The notes under the pieces were generated by a model that saw only the letters and a list, made by a program, of their open reading frames with translations, ran no database searches and was not told the DNA's origin. From NCBI GenBank assembly GCA_016715195.1, contig JADKBB010000015.1:1-64000 (forward strand): a stretch of DNA of 64,000 nucleotides, written 5' to 3'. Every line of letters starts with the position of its first letter. Position 1 is the stretch's first letter. The translations under genes were made by a program, and so were the position numbers. Origin of the DNA: Candidatus Villigracilis proximus. Its GTDB lineage: Bacteria; Chloroflexota; Anaerolineae; Anaerolineales; Villigracilaceae. Below are positions 25,610-33,780 of the stretch, piece after piece.

Positions 25610-26221
25610 TTAATCGTCTTTCTTTTTCATGATCTGCGCCAGCGCATTCTTGAATGCTTGATATGGCTGAGCGCCGACAATCGCATAACGGTCATTGATG
25701 ACATAGGTCGGCACACCGGTCACGCCGATCTCCTGCGCCTGCCGCACCTGCGCGGCTACTTCAGCGGTGTATTTACCACCATCCACAACAGCCTGCATGT
25801 CATCTGCATTCAGCCCCGCTTCTTCAGCGGCGGAGCGCAGAATTTCCCAATTGCTGATATCCAGTCCCTCGCCGTAGACTTTGCGAAAGACGATATGATG
25901 GAATTCAAGCGCTTTGCCATGTTCGCGCGCATATTCAGTAGCTTCGTGCGCAATACGTGTGTTGTATATGCGGCCGGGAGATTTAAACTCCATGCCATGC
26001 ATTTGCGCCATGCTCTGCAGACGCTCATCCGCACCGCTGGCTTGCGCTTTGCGAATGTAATCAGGCAGGTCCATGCCTTCGGGCGGAGTATCGGGGCGCA
26101 GATAATACGGGCGCCATTCCACATCCACTTTGTATTCAGCTTTCAGTTGGTCGACCACACCCTGGCCGACATAGCACCACGGTCAGATGTAATCAGAAAA
26201 GATGGTCAGTTTAAAGTCCAT
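25610..26221 (-). CDS. FrnE/DsbA-like oxidoreductase, probable selenoprotein (UPWC)
   Basis: Read from ATG 26221 (ribosome site GGAGACAGGCA) the frame is MDFKLTIFSDYI, then TGA at codon 13, then PWCYVGQGVVDQLKAEYKV and on to a full-length FrnE-type DsbA protein of 203 residues. FrnE proteins have a CPWC active site here, so TGA stands exactly at the first catalytic cysteine, giving U-P-W-C. A perfect 8-bp stem with a GGGTG loop starts 13 nt after the UGA (separate entry), as expected of a bacterial SECIS. Sec decoding in this genome is also indicated by the FdhA gene at 51009. Without Sec, translation could only start at an internal codon and would lose the active site. The protein would be a cytosolic thiol-disulfide oxidoreductase or isomerase; its substrate is unknown. 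Confidence 0.85.
26150..26170 (-). promoter_or_regulatory. bacterial SECIS-like element in the FrnE-like gene
   Basis: Starting 13 nt after the UGA, GTCGGCCA pairs with TGGTCGAC (8 bp, one G-U) around the loop GGGTG, whose first G is 21 nt from the UGA. A short stem at this distance with Gs at the start of the loop is the SelB-binding pattern of bacterial SECIS elements. Confidence 0.7.
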
Positions 26222-26294
26222 TGCCTGTCTCCTTTGAGTTGATAAATCGTGACAGTTAGACTGGCAATGCAGGTAGGTTCTTACTCAGAATTTT

Positions 26295-27914
26295 TTAGTC
26301 GTAATAATAGGGCGAGCAGGAGAATTCGTCACCGGAGGGCGTGGTGACCATTGCCACGTAATTTGAGTCGTCAATTTTGAACTTCTTAAGGTCACTCTTA
26401 ATGGATGCCAGTGCCCGGTCTGCATTGACGGTGGCAAAATGAAAAGACTGCCAGGATACTTCACGTGTATCTCGTCCGTGTTCGTAGTTGATACAGGCCA
26501 AAGATGCGCCAATCTGCTCTCGGACGGAATCAGACAGGGTCGGAGTCAGATACGCTTCAACGAGGGCGGGAACTGCGTCATCGGAGAGATCCAAAAAGTA
26601 ACTGGTGTCCAATTCCACGCTGCCAGTACGCAGTGATGAGCTGCTTTCTGATTTAATGACAATCATCTCGCGTTGAATATTTTGTTTAACAATGAATTCA
26701 TCCACATTGAGAATGGGGAGAGTCATTGCAAATCCGAAAGAAGCGATCAGCATGGCAAAGGTGAACATGCGCTCCTTGCGTAAAATTTCAAGCGCAATGG
26801 TGACGATTAAAAGCAGTCCGATCCAAATCAGGAAGACGTGGGTATAGGTGCGCAAACGAGAGAAGCCATATACTTCTTCATACAAGCCAAGACGTTTGAA
26901 GGCTGAAACCAGCATGACCAGCAAAAGGGCAACAAGAGCCACACCCAACCCCGAGAAGAACTGGCGCTGCGACTCGCTCTCGCGTTTGGTGATGGCGCTC
27001 AAGGTAAGCAGCATAAGCAAGGCAAAGAAAGCCACGGTCACCAGTTCGCCAAATCCGCGGCGGGCGTATTCGGCGTAGGTATATCCATCAATGTGGATAT
27101 TGGTCGTGCCGCCAAAAAAATATTGAAATTGAATAACGACAAAGGCAGTGAAAAGCGCAACCACACTACCCAGGACAATGGTGGCTTCCACGTAGCCAAG
27201 AAAAGGTGGAATGAGCGGCTTGTCCTCGTTTGCAAGTTTTTCATCTTTTGATTGCGTGGCGGCGTGTAGAACGACCCCCGCGAGCGCATATCCGACGACG
27301 ACGATGTAAATAAAGCGAAAGATCAATTCAGGCAGATTATCAATGTTGAACCAGTTGATCAAATCCTCAAGACGCTGACCGAAGACCACATCTGCTGACG
27401 CGAGCAGGGAAGCAAAGATGGCGATGACAGGCAGGGCGATGACAATGCCGCGCACGACGGGCCAAATATTTCGTTTAGAGGGTACAACGCCGGCTTCCGT
27501 TTGTGCCTTGCGCACATCTGCTATAAAAGTGATCGGGGCAGCGATCATGCTCCCAAATAATTGCAGGGATTTTCCCAGGTAATCTATAAACGTGTATAAA
27601 ATCCAGCGCCCGCCAAGATAGGTGACTGCGAGAATGGTCATTGCCAACAGGGTGAATGTGTAGGCGAGAAAGGTCGTCATCGGTTCGGCGCGGATAAATG
27701 TGACAGCGGCGAAAAAGCCGAATAACGGGAGCAGGATCAGGCTGAAACGATTCGGGCGCAGCCCGTCGCTTAATAAAAGATAGAAGGCAGCGACCAGACA
27801 AGCCGTTGAAAAAATGGCAAAGTTGACACCGGGTTTATTTTGCCAAAACAGAAAATCGAACAGCCAGCCGAGGGCGAAGACAAATATCCATAGTTTATTT
27901 GGATTGGTTTTCAT
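26295..27914 (-). CDS. DUF4173 multi-pass membrane protein
   Basis: A 539-residue protein starting MKTNPNKLWIFVFALGWLFDFLFW, with a CAGGAG site. About 10-12 hydrophobic segments fill residues 8-440, including the family pattern FRFIYIVVVGYALAGVVLH and YAEYARRGFGELVTVAFFALLMLLTLS typical of DUF4173. The last ~110 residues form a soluble tail with Cys pairs (SLACINYEHGRDTREVSWQ and EFSCSPYYYD). Function is unknown. It stands alone on the minus strand. Confidence 0.85.
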   Translation of the reverse strand: MKTNPNKLWIFVFALGWLFDFLFWQNKPGVNFAIFSTACLVAAFYLLLSDGLRPNRFSLILLPLFGFFAAVTFIRAEPMTTFLAYTFTLLAMTILAVTYLGGRWILYTFIDYLGKSLQLFGSMIAAPITFIADVRKAQTEAGVVPSKRNIWPVVRGIVIALPVIAIFASLLASADVVFGQRLEDLINWFNIDNLPELIFRFIYIVVVGYALAGVVLHAATQSKDEKLANEDKPLIPPFLGYVEATIVLGSVVALFTAFVVIQFQYFFGGTTNIHIDGYTYAEYARRGFGELVTVAFFALLMLLTLSAITKRESESQRQFFSGLGVALVALLLVMLVSAFKRLGLYEEVYGFSRLRTYTHVFLIWIGLLLIVTIALEILRKERMFTFAMLIASFGFAMTLPILNVDEFIVKQNIQREMIVIKSESSSSLRTGSVELDTSYFLDLSDDAVPALVEAYLTPTLSDSVREQIGASLACINYEHGRDTREVSWQSFHFATVNADRALASIKSDLKKFKIDDSNYVAMVTTPSGDEFSCSPYYYD

Positions 27915-28015
27915 ACATACTCCTGATTGAATTTCCGCAAGGATAGTCGGGATAGTCTGGCGGAGACTATCAAAAGGTATCACAATTTTTCAGGAATTGG
28001 GGAGGGAAAGGCTTT

Positions 28016-28046
28016 AAACACAAAGGACACAAAGAGCACGAAGGAA
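28016..28046. repeat. dispersed A-rich repeat
   Basis: A run of the form AACACAAAGGACACAAAGAGCACGAAGGAA-like units lies in the DUF4173 upstream gap. It has the near-heptameric look of repeats spread through many bacterial genomes; it encodes nothing. Confidence 0.45.
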
Positions 28047-28132
28047 CAGCAAACCCAGCACGTTCCCTGTTTAAGAAGGTTTTTGCGTGAAATATCAGCA
28101 TTACAATTTTGTGAGAGTTTCTAATCCGCCTA

Positions 28133-28161
28133 TTGACATCCGATTTATTTTGTGACATACT
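28133..28161 (+). promoter_or_regulatory. strong sigma70-like promoter for a small transcript
   Basis: TTGACA (28133-28138), a 17-bp spacer and CATACT (28156-28161). The expected start is near 28168. There is no long gene downstream on this strand, only the short peptide frame and structured RNA at 28168-28376. Confidence 0.65.
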
Positions 28162-28217
28162 TTCGTTACTGCTGGGGGGCAAACAACTAAATGCCATTTT
28201 ACGAAATGGAGGAGGTG

Positions 28218-28277
28218 ATGTCACTTATGAAAAGTAGCAATAAACCCAGCGCTGTGGCATCCCTCTCCGCGATCTAA
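28218..28277 (+). CDS. 16-19-residue leader-like peptide
   Basis: A very strong ribosome site (GGAGGAGGTG) precedes ATG 28227 (MKSSNKPSAVASLSAI) with 12-nt spacing; an in-frame ATG at 28218 would add MSL. The stop at 28277 lies inside the loop of an 11-bp hairpin (28249-28259 with 28286-28296). A promoter at 28133 and structured RNA around the frame suggest a real short transcript, perhaps a leader peptide or small RNA. I do not recognise it. Confidence 0.35.
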   Translation: MSLMKSSNKPSAVASLSAI

Positions 28278-28327
28278 CGAAGAATTGCCACAGCGCCACA
28301 CGATTGCCATCCGCAAGGATGGCAGTC
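28249..28327 (+). ncRNA. structured RNA candidate (two hairpins)
   Basis: GCGCTGTGGCA (28249-28259) is the reverse complement of 28286-28296. It is followed by GATTGCCATCC-GCAA-GGATGGCAGTC (28302-28327), an 11-bp stem with a GNRA tetraloop. Both lie downstream of the promoter at 28133. The family is unknown. The minus strand could fold the same way. Confidence 0.35.
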
Positions 28328-28346
28328 TGGTTTAATGGACAAAAAT

Positions 28347-28376
28347 AAAGGTTGAGCTGAAACGCTCAACCTTTAG
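28347..28376. terminator. terminator of the rhodanese gene, possibly bidirectional
   Basis: AAAGGTTGAGC and GCTCAACCTTT pair around a 6-nt loop. The U-run is good in the minus direction (CCTTTATTTTTG), so its main role is probably to end the rhodanese transcript; on the plus strand it may end the small transcript from 28133. Confidence 0.75.
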
Positions 28377-28394
28377 ATCTGACATCGTATTGAT

Positions 28395-28739
28395 CTAGTA
28401 AAAGCCCACTGAAGAATCCACCCTGCTTGCATATTCATTGATCCCACCGCTGACGTTGATCATATTTTTATATCCCTGCTGCGCCAGCCACATGGTGACC
28501 TGCACACTGCGGCTGCCATGATGACACATGACATAGACCGGGATTTCCTGGCTGCGAGCGGATTCGGACAACGCGGCGACACCTTCGCTCGCGAGGCGGC
28601 TCATGGGCGTGACCTCAAGCCTGCTGTCTGTTACTTTGGCATATGCCAACTCTGACAGTTCGCGCACATCCAGCAAAATAAATTTTTCGTCTGACTTAAG
28701 TTTTTCACCCAATTCGGTGACGGTAATTTCGGGAAACAT
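28395..28739 (-). CDS. rhodanese-like sulfurtransferase
   Basis: A 114-residue single rhodanese domain: MFPEITVTELGEKLKSDEKFILLDVRELSELAYAKV, with the active-site loop VMCHHGSRSVQV (Cys in CHHGSRS, six-residue loop) and WLAQQGYKNMINVSGGINEYA. It would transfer sulfane sulfur or handle related thiols. The upstream frame could be extended to 28829, but that stretch is repeat and terminator sequence, so ATG 28739 is chosen. Confidence 0.9.
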   Translation of the reverse strand: MFPEITVTELGEKLKSDEKFILLDVRELSELAYAKVTDSRLEVTPMSRLASEGVAALSESARSQEIPVYVMCHHGSRSVQVTMWLAQQGYKNMINVSGGINEYASRVDSSVGFY

Positions 28740-28746
28740 TTTTTCT

Positions 28747-28816
28747 CCGTAGGGGCGACTCTTGCGGTCGTCCTGATATATAGGGAATAAAAAGGGCGGG
28801 GACAAGCCCCGCCCCA
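28747..28816 (-). terminator. glgP terminator made of palindromic repeat elements
   Basis: On the minus strand after the phosphorylase stop, GGGCGGGG-CTTGT-CCCCGCCC is followed by TTTTTATT, a good terminator (28786-28816). Next to it (28747-28773) is a related CGTAGGGGCGACTCTTGCGG element. The same GGGGC-GGG-CTTGT core recurs inside metH. Confidence 0.75.
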
Positions 28817-28836
28817 ACAACAACATCAAATCAAAT

Positions 28837-30975
28837 TTATTTATTTTTCAACGCGGGCGCGTAGAACTTCTCAACATATTCCTTTACCATGCGGCGTGTG
28901 GAGAATTGAGGAATGACAGTTTTCATCGTATCTTTCATCATGTCGATCCACTCGTGTGAAATCTCTTTCGGGTCACGGTTGTAATACATCGGGATGATCT
29001 TATGCTCAAGGGTGTGATACATATCTTCGGCATCGGCAGAATCCTGAATCTCATTCGACTCATATTCCTTATCCTCACCGATCGACCAGCCGTTGCTGCC
29101 GTTGTAGGCTTCACGCCACCAGCCATCGAGCACTGAGAAGTTCAGCGCGCCGTTGATCGCGGCTTTCATGCCGGAGGTGCCGCTGGCTTCCATCGGGCGG
29201 CGCGGAGTATTCATCCACACGTCCACGCCCTGCACGAGGTAACGCGCAAGGTTCATGTCGTAATCTTCGAGGAAGACGAGACGCCCGCCTGTTTCCGCTT
29301 TTTTGACGGTGCGATACACCTTTTGGATCAACTGCTTGCCGGGTTCATCGGCGGGATGCGCCTTGCCTGCGAAGATGATCTGCACGGGCATGTTGGGGCG
29401 GTTAATAATATCGAGTAAGCGCTCGATATCAGACATGATCAAATTGGCGCGTTTGTATGTAGCAAAGCGGCGCGCGAAACCAATGGTCAGCGCGTAGGGA
29501 TTAATTAACACACCCGAAGCAACCACCTGCACGGGATGGAATCCGCCGTGCGCCCAACGGTCACGGACACGTTCCTTGAGATAGAAAGCCAGTTTACGTT
29601 TGAGGTGTAAACGGACGCCCCACAATTCGGGTTCCGGGATCTGATCGAGTTTCTTCATCAACTCGTGGTCATCAAGATTATCGTACCAGTCTGCGCCGAG
29701 ATATTTTTCGAGCAAAACATTCAAGCGGCGCGCCATCCAGTTGCGGGTATGAACGCCATTCGTGACGTATTGGATCGGCACATCATTTTCAGCTTTGTCA
29801 GGCCAGAGGAAGTTCCACATTTCGCGTGAGACTTGTCCATGCAGTTCTGAAACGCCATTGCTGCCGTTGGAGAGTCTCAAGGCGAGAATGGGCATGGAGA
29901 AAGTTTCGCCATGCGGCTGTTGATGCTTGGCAATATTAACGAACTCTTCACGGGTGAGTCCAAGCTCGGGCCAGAGTTTGGCGAGATATTTATCCAGCAG
30001 CCAGAGCGGGAATTCGTCATTACCAGCAGGGACAGGGGTATGCGTGGTGAAGACATTTTGTCCACGGTTCTTTTGGGCGGCATCTGCAAAAGTGGAGCCT
30101 GATGCAACCAGTTCACGGGCCCGCTCCAACGTTAAGAAAGATGCGTGACCTTCGTTCATGTGCCAGACCGCGGGGGAATAATCCAGAGCACGCAGAGCGC
30201 GCACGCCGCCCACTCCGAGCAAGACTTCCTGCATCACGCGGCGGTCCAGATCAGACCAATACAAACGCGCGGTGAGCATACGGTCAAAATCGTTGTTGCC
30301 TTCAACATTTGAATCAAGCAGATAGAGCGGAACACGTCCGACACGCACTTCCCAAATTTGCGCGGTGATATTGCGGTCTGGGAATTCGATTTGAATGGTG
30401 ACAGGTTTGTTGTTTTTCGTCACCAGAGTAACGGGCAGATGTTCAAAGGTTAATGGATTGTTGAGCGCTTCCTGCCAGCCGTCTTCGCTGATGCGCTGGG
30501 AGAAGTATCCCTGCCCATACATGAAACCAACTGCGATCAGCGGCAGGCCGAGGTCGGAGGATTCTTTAAGGTGATCGCCCGCCAGCACGCCGAGGCCGCC
30601 GGAATAAATGGGAAGTGTTTCGTGCAAACCAAATTCCATTGAGAAATACGCAACCGGTTTGTTATCAAATTCAGGATGCGCTTTTTGTGTCCATGATTGT
30701 TTGGTGAAATAATCATCAAAGCGTTTGAAAAGCGCATCATACAAGACGAGATAATCCTTGTCTTTGGAGGCTTGCACCAAACGTCCGTGGCTGATCTCCT
30801 GCAGCAAGCGGATCGGGTTGTGCCCGAGGCGTTCCCACAGATCATAATCAAGTCGTCCGAAGAGGCGTGCAGCTTCAGGCTGCCACGTCCACCACAGGTT
30901 GTAGGCTAATTCGCCAAGACGCGTCAGGCGCTTGGGCAGGTCAAATTTTTGAGGGGGGGGTGTTAGGAATTCCAT
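28837..30975 (-). CDS. glgP: alpha-glucan (glycogen) phosphorylase
   Basis: A 712-residue enzyme of the short alpha-glucan phosphorylase class (GT35), releasing glucose 1-phosphate from glycogen or maltodextrin. It starts MEFLTPPPQKFDLPKRLTRLGELAYNLWWTW, the typical DUF3417-like N-terminus. YFSMEFGLHETLPIYSGGLGVLAGDHLK (split over residues ~110-138) is the family signature, and EASGTSGMKAAINGALNFS (~600) carries the PLP-binding lysine. It lies back to back with phosphofructokinase, giving a glycogen-to-glycolysis pair with divergent transcription. Confidence 0.93.
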   Translation of the reverse strand: MEFLTPPPQKFDLPKRLTRLGELAYNLWWTWQPEAARLFGRLDYDLWERLGHNPIRLLQEISHGRLVQASKDKDYLVLYDALFKRFDDYFTKQSWTQKAHPEFDNKPVAYFSMEFGLHETLPIYSGGLGVLAGDHLKESSDLGLPLIAVGFMYGQGYFSQRISEDGWQEALNNPLTFEHLPVTLVTKNNKPVTIQIEFPDRNITAQIWEVRVGRVPLYLLDSNVEGNNDFDRMLTARLYWSDLDRRVMQEVLLGVGGVRALRALDYSPAVWHMNEGHASFLTLERARELVASGSTFADAAQKNRGQNVFTTHTPVPAGNDEFPLWLLDKYLAKLWPELGLTREEFVNIAKHQQPHGETFSMPILALRLSNGSNGVSELHGQVSREMWNFLWPDKAENDVPIQYVTNGVHTRNWMARRLNVLLEKYLGADWYDNLDDHELMKKLDQIPEPELWGVRLHLKRKLAFYLKERVRDRWAHGGFHPVQVVASGVLINPYALTIGFARRFATYKRANLIMSDIERLLDIINRPNMPVQIIFAGKAHPADEPGKQLIQKVYRTVKKAETGGRLVFLEDYDMNLARYLVQGVDVWMNTPRRPMEASGTSGMKAAINGALNFSVLDGWWREAYNGSNGWSIGEDKEYESNEIQDSADAEDMYHTLEHKIIPMYYNRDPKEISHEWIDMMKDTMKTVIPQFSTRRMVKEYVEKFYAPALKNK

Positions 30976-31222
30976 AATGGATGAAATGATACCGTAAAAA
31001 ATAGGATTCGGTATTTTTGGGTTGAAAAGTTTGTCTAATGACTAAACAAATTAATCGGGAAAATTTCACTTTTCAGGAATTATCGCGGACTTAAGAGAAA
31101 ACGCCAGGAGTACGTTTCCCTGCAAATTGTAATGACAATAAGGTGTAGATTTCCACATAGCCCCAATCCGCTTACAGTACTATAATCCAAACCGGAAATT
31201 AAATATTAAACGGAGTAGTTTT

Positions 31223-32338
31223 ATGCCTAAAAATAAAAGTGTATCAATTAAAAAAATAGCGATCAGCACCGGCGGCGGTGACGCTCCCGGCTTAAACGCT
31301 GTCATTCGTGCTGCGGCGCTTTCAGCGATTAAACGCGGCTGGGAAGTGTACGGTGTTCTCGATGGCTTTCACGGAATCCTTTCACCGGAGGAATATCCAA
31401 GCGGAGGCTTTGTGCCGCTCACACGCGAAAAGGTGAGCGGGATCACCCACCTGGGTGGAACCATTCTGGGAACCAGCAATCGCAACAATCCGCTTAAGTA
31501 TCCGATCGCACGCCCCGACGGGACGATCGAAGAAGTAGATCGCACCGATGAGATCGTGCGCGGATTCCGCCTGCATCATATTGATGCACTCATCACCGTC
31601 GGCGGAGATGGTTCGCTTGCAATCGCGAGCGTACTCTCAAAGAAAGGTCTGCGCCTGATATCAGTTCCCAAGACCATCGACAATGATCTCGATAAAACAG
31701 AAGTGACCTTTGGTTTTGATACCGCCGTCGGGTTCGCTACCGAAGCGCTCGACCGATTGCATTCCACAGCCGCATCCCATGGACGCGTGATGGTCGTGGA
31801 AGTGATGGGACGGTACGCCGGCTGGATCGCGCTGCACTCAGGTGTGGCAGGCTCTGCCGATGTGATCCTGATCCCCGAGAATCCCTACGATATTCATAAA
31901 GTAATTGAAAAGATCAAAGAACGCGAATCACGCGGCAACAAATTCACCATCGTGGTGGTCGCAGAAGGCGCATCACCCAAAGGCGGCGCAGTCACCGTGG
32001 TTGAACATGAAGCGGGCCGCGCCGAGCGTTTGGGCGGCATTGGTGAAAAAGTGGCAGCAGAGATTCATGCCATCTCTGGCAAAGAAACACGCGTAGTGGT
32101 GCTCGGTCATCTTTTACGCGGCGGCTCCCCCACCTCTTTCGACCGTCTCACCGCGCTGCGTTTCGGCGCAGCCGCAGTCCGCGGTTTGGAAGAAGGCCAG
32201 GATGGCGTGATGGTTGCTCTCGACCCGCCGCATGTTAAATATGTTCCGATCGAAGAAGCCATGGGCAAAATGAAAATGGTCCCAATGGATTCAGATATTG
32301 TGCTCACCGCCCACGACCTGGGAATTTCATTCGGCTAG
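31223..32338 (+). CDS. pfkA: 6-phosphofructokinase
   Basis: A 371-residue PfkA-type kinase that phosphorylates fructose 6-phosphate. Visible motifs are STGGGDAPGLNAVIRA (phosphate donor loop), GGDGSLAIASVL (~127), PKTIDNDLDKTEVTFGFDTAVGFA (~150) with the catalytic Asp, and EVMGRYAGWIALHSG. Gly in GGDGS with Lys in PKTIDND is the mixed pattern of group III enzymes, which include both ATP- and PPi-dependent members, so the donor is undecided. The start has a CGGAG site, and a TATAAT box lies at 31181. Confidence 0.93.
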   Translation: MPKNKSVSIKKIAISTGGGDAPGLNAVIRAAALSAIKRGWEVYGVLDGFHGILSPEEYPSGGFVPLTREKVSGITHLGGTILGTSNRNNPLKYPIARPDGTIEEVDRTDEIVRGFRLHHIDALITVGGDGSLAIASVLSKKGLRLISVPKTIDNDLDKTEVTFGFDTAVGFATEALDRLHSTAASHGRVMVVEVMGRYAGWIALHSGVAGSADVILIPENPYDIHKVIEKIKERESRGNKFTIVVVAEGASPKGGAVTVVEHEAGRAERLGGIGEKVAAEIHAISGKETRVVVLGHLLRGGSPTSFDRLTALRFGAAAVRGLEEGQDGVMVALDPPHVKYVPIEEAMGKMKMVPMDSDIVLTAHDLGISFG

Positions 32339-32359
32339 ATCCAATCAACCTTACGAATC

Positions 32360-32397
32360 AACAAGTCTGACTCACAACGAGTTGGGCTTGTTTTTTT
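32360..32397 (+). terminator. pfkA terminator
   Basis: AACAAG...ACTC-loop-GAGT...CTTGTT forms a hairpin followed by seven Ts, 22 bp after the phosphofructokinase stop. Confidence 0.85.
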
Positions 32398-32472
32398 AAG
32401 CTTTCACCACAGAGATTTTTAACCACTTTTTAAAATTGGATGATATTTCCACTTTGGGATTAGAATCGCCTC

Positions 32473-33219
32473 ATGACTCACGTCCAACTCTTCATCACCT
32501 GTCTCGCCGATTCTTTCTTCCCGAAAACTGGTCAGGCCGTCGTGGACATCCTCCAACGCCTCGGCATCTCTGTCGAATTCGCCCGCGAGCAAACCTGCTG
32601 CGGACAGCCCACCTTCAATGCCGGTCTGCGCACGGAAGCACGCGCCATTGCTGAACACACAATAAAAGTTTTTGAAAAAACAAGCGGCGATATTGTCACA
32701 CCTTCAGGTTCATGCGCACACATGTTCAGGCATAACTATCCTGAATTATTTGCCGATGATGCAGTCTGGCTTCCGCGCGCCAAGGCACTCTCCGCGCGGA
32801 CTTATGAATTCACAGAATATCTCGTAGACAAATTAGGCGTGACCGACCTCGGCGCAACCTGGGACGGAATATTAACCTACCACCCATCCTGCCACACTTT
32901 GCGCGGCATCAACGTGGATAAACAACCACGCGCATTGCTGGCGAATGTCCACGGTGCGACGCTTGTCGAATTGCCGCACGCCGAAGAATGTTGCGGCTTC
33001 GGCGGAATCATGTCGGTTGAACATCCTGAGTTATCGGCAGAATGGCTAAAGCGCAAGATCAGCAATTTGGAAGCGAGTTACCCTTCGACAAGCTCAGGGC
33101 AAGTCCCCACGTTGGTAGTGACCGACGCGGGCTGTCTGATGCACATCGCCGGCGGATTAAATCGTCAGAAGAAAAAACAAAGAGTCCTTCATATCGCAGA
33201 AATACTGAATCACAGATAA
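32473..33219 (+). CDS. lutA: LutA/YkgE-type Fe-S (CCG-domain) oxidoreductase subunit
   Basis: A 248-residue protein of two CCG domains: VQLFITCLADSFFPKTGQA... REQTCCGQPTFNAG in the first half, and TYHPSCHTLRGINV with EECCGFGGIMSV in the second. In LutABC it helps oxidise lactate to pyruvate. Near residue 203-210 the sequence YPSTSSGQV is encoded by a CCCTTCGACAAGCTCAGGGC repeat inserted in frame between the CCG domain and TLVVTDAGCLMH. A -10 box (TAGAAT, 32461-32466) lies 6 nt before the ATG with no ribosome site, so the gene may be leaderless. Confidence 0.88.
   Translation: MTHVQLFITCLADSFFPKTGQAVVDILQRLGISVEFAREQTCCGQPTFNAGLRTEARAIAEHTIKVFEKTSGDIVTPSGSCAHMFRHNYPELFADDAVWLPRAKALSARTYEFTEYLVDKLGVTDLGATWDGILTYHPSCHTLRGINVDKQPRALLANVHGATLVELPHAEECCGFGGIMSVEHPELSAEWLKRKISNLEASYPSTSSGQVPTLVVTDAGCLMHIAGGLNRQKKKQRVLHIAEILNHR
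33081..33103. repeat. dispersed repeat inserted in the lutA reading frame
   Basis: The CCCTTCGACAAGCTCAGGGC element, an imperfect palindrome well known as an interspersed repeat in several phyla, adds about seven codons (PSTSSGQ) without breaking the frame. Confidence 0.75.
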
Positions 33220-33222
33220 CAA

Positions 33223-33780
33223 ATGAATAACGAAGCGCCAAAATACAACTTTGTAAAAGTAGGCAACGGACGCCTTGCCCTTTATCATCGTCCGCGCCGG
33301 ACGGATTTTAATCATCTGCGCGAGATCGGCTGCACGCATATTGTCACATTGCTCAAAGAAAGCGAACACGCCGAACAATACGGCGACATGACAAAAAACG
33401 CAGGACTCAACTGGTTCTGGCTGCCCGTCCCCAACGGAAATTACCCGATGGGAGATATGCATAAACGTCTGATCGAAGCCATGCCGCAACTCTCGCAATT
33501 GCTGGATGATGGCGGCTCGCTGCTCATTCATTGCTCGGCGGGCGTTCACCGCACAGGGACAGTGGCCTACGGCCTTCTGCGCTGGCGTGGAATTGAAAGC
33601 AACGAAGCCATGCGTCTTATTGGCGAGATCCGCAAAGAAACTGCTGAAGGCATGCTGGAAAAACGTATGCGCTGGGGCGATGAAAATGCAAGACCGGTGA
33701 TCCAACAGGAAAAAACATGGGCACATTCCGTCAAAGAATTCGCGAATCAATTAATAACGAAACTCTTCAGATCGCGCTAG
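33223..33780 (+). CDS. dual-specificity-type protein phosphatase
   Basis: A 185-residue phosphatase-fold protein. The P-loop LLIHCSAGVHRTGTVAYGLL lies near residue 100 with the HCx5R motif (Cys and Arg catalytic); NFVKVGNGRLALYHRPRRTDFNHLREIGCTHIVTLL is the N-terminal part typical of small DSP enzymes. It begins 4 bp after lutA, and its last 64 nt overlap the start of the lutB/C gene in another frame. It may regulate, or be only co-transcribed with, the lactate oxidation genes. Confidence 0.85.
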   Translation: MNNEAPKYNFVKVGNGRLALYHRPRRTDFNHLREIGCTHIVTLLKESEHAEQYGDMTKNAGLNWFWLPVPNGNYPMGDMHKRLIEAMPQLSQLLDDGGSLLIHCSAGVHRTGTVAYGLLRWRGIESNEAMRLIGEIRKETAEGMLEKRMRWGDENARPVIQQEKTWAHSVKEFANQLITKLFRSR

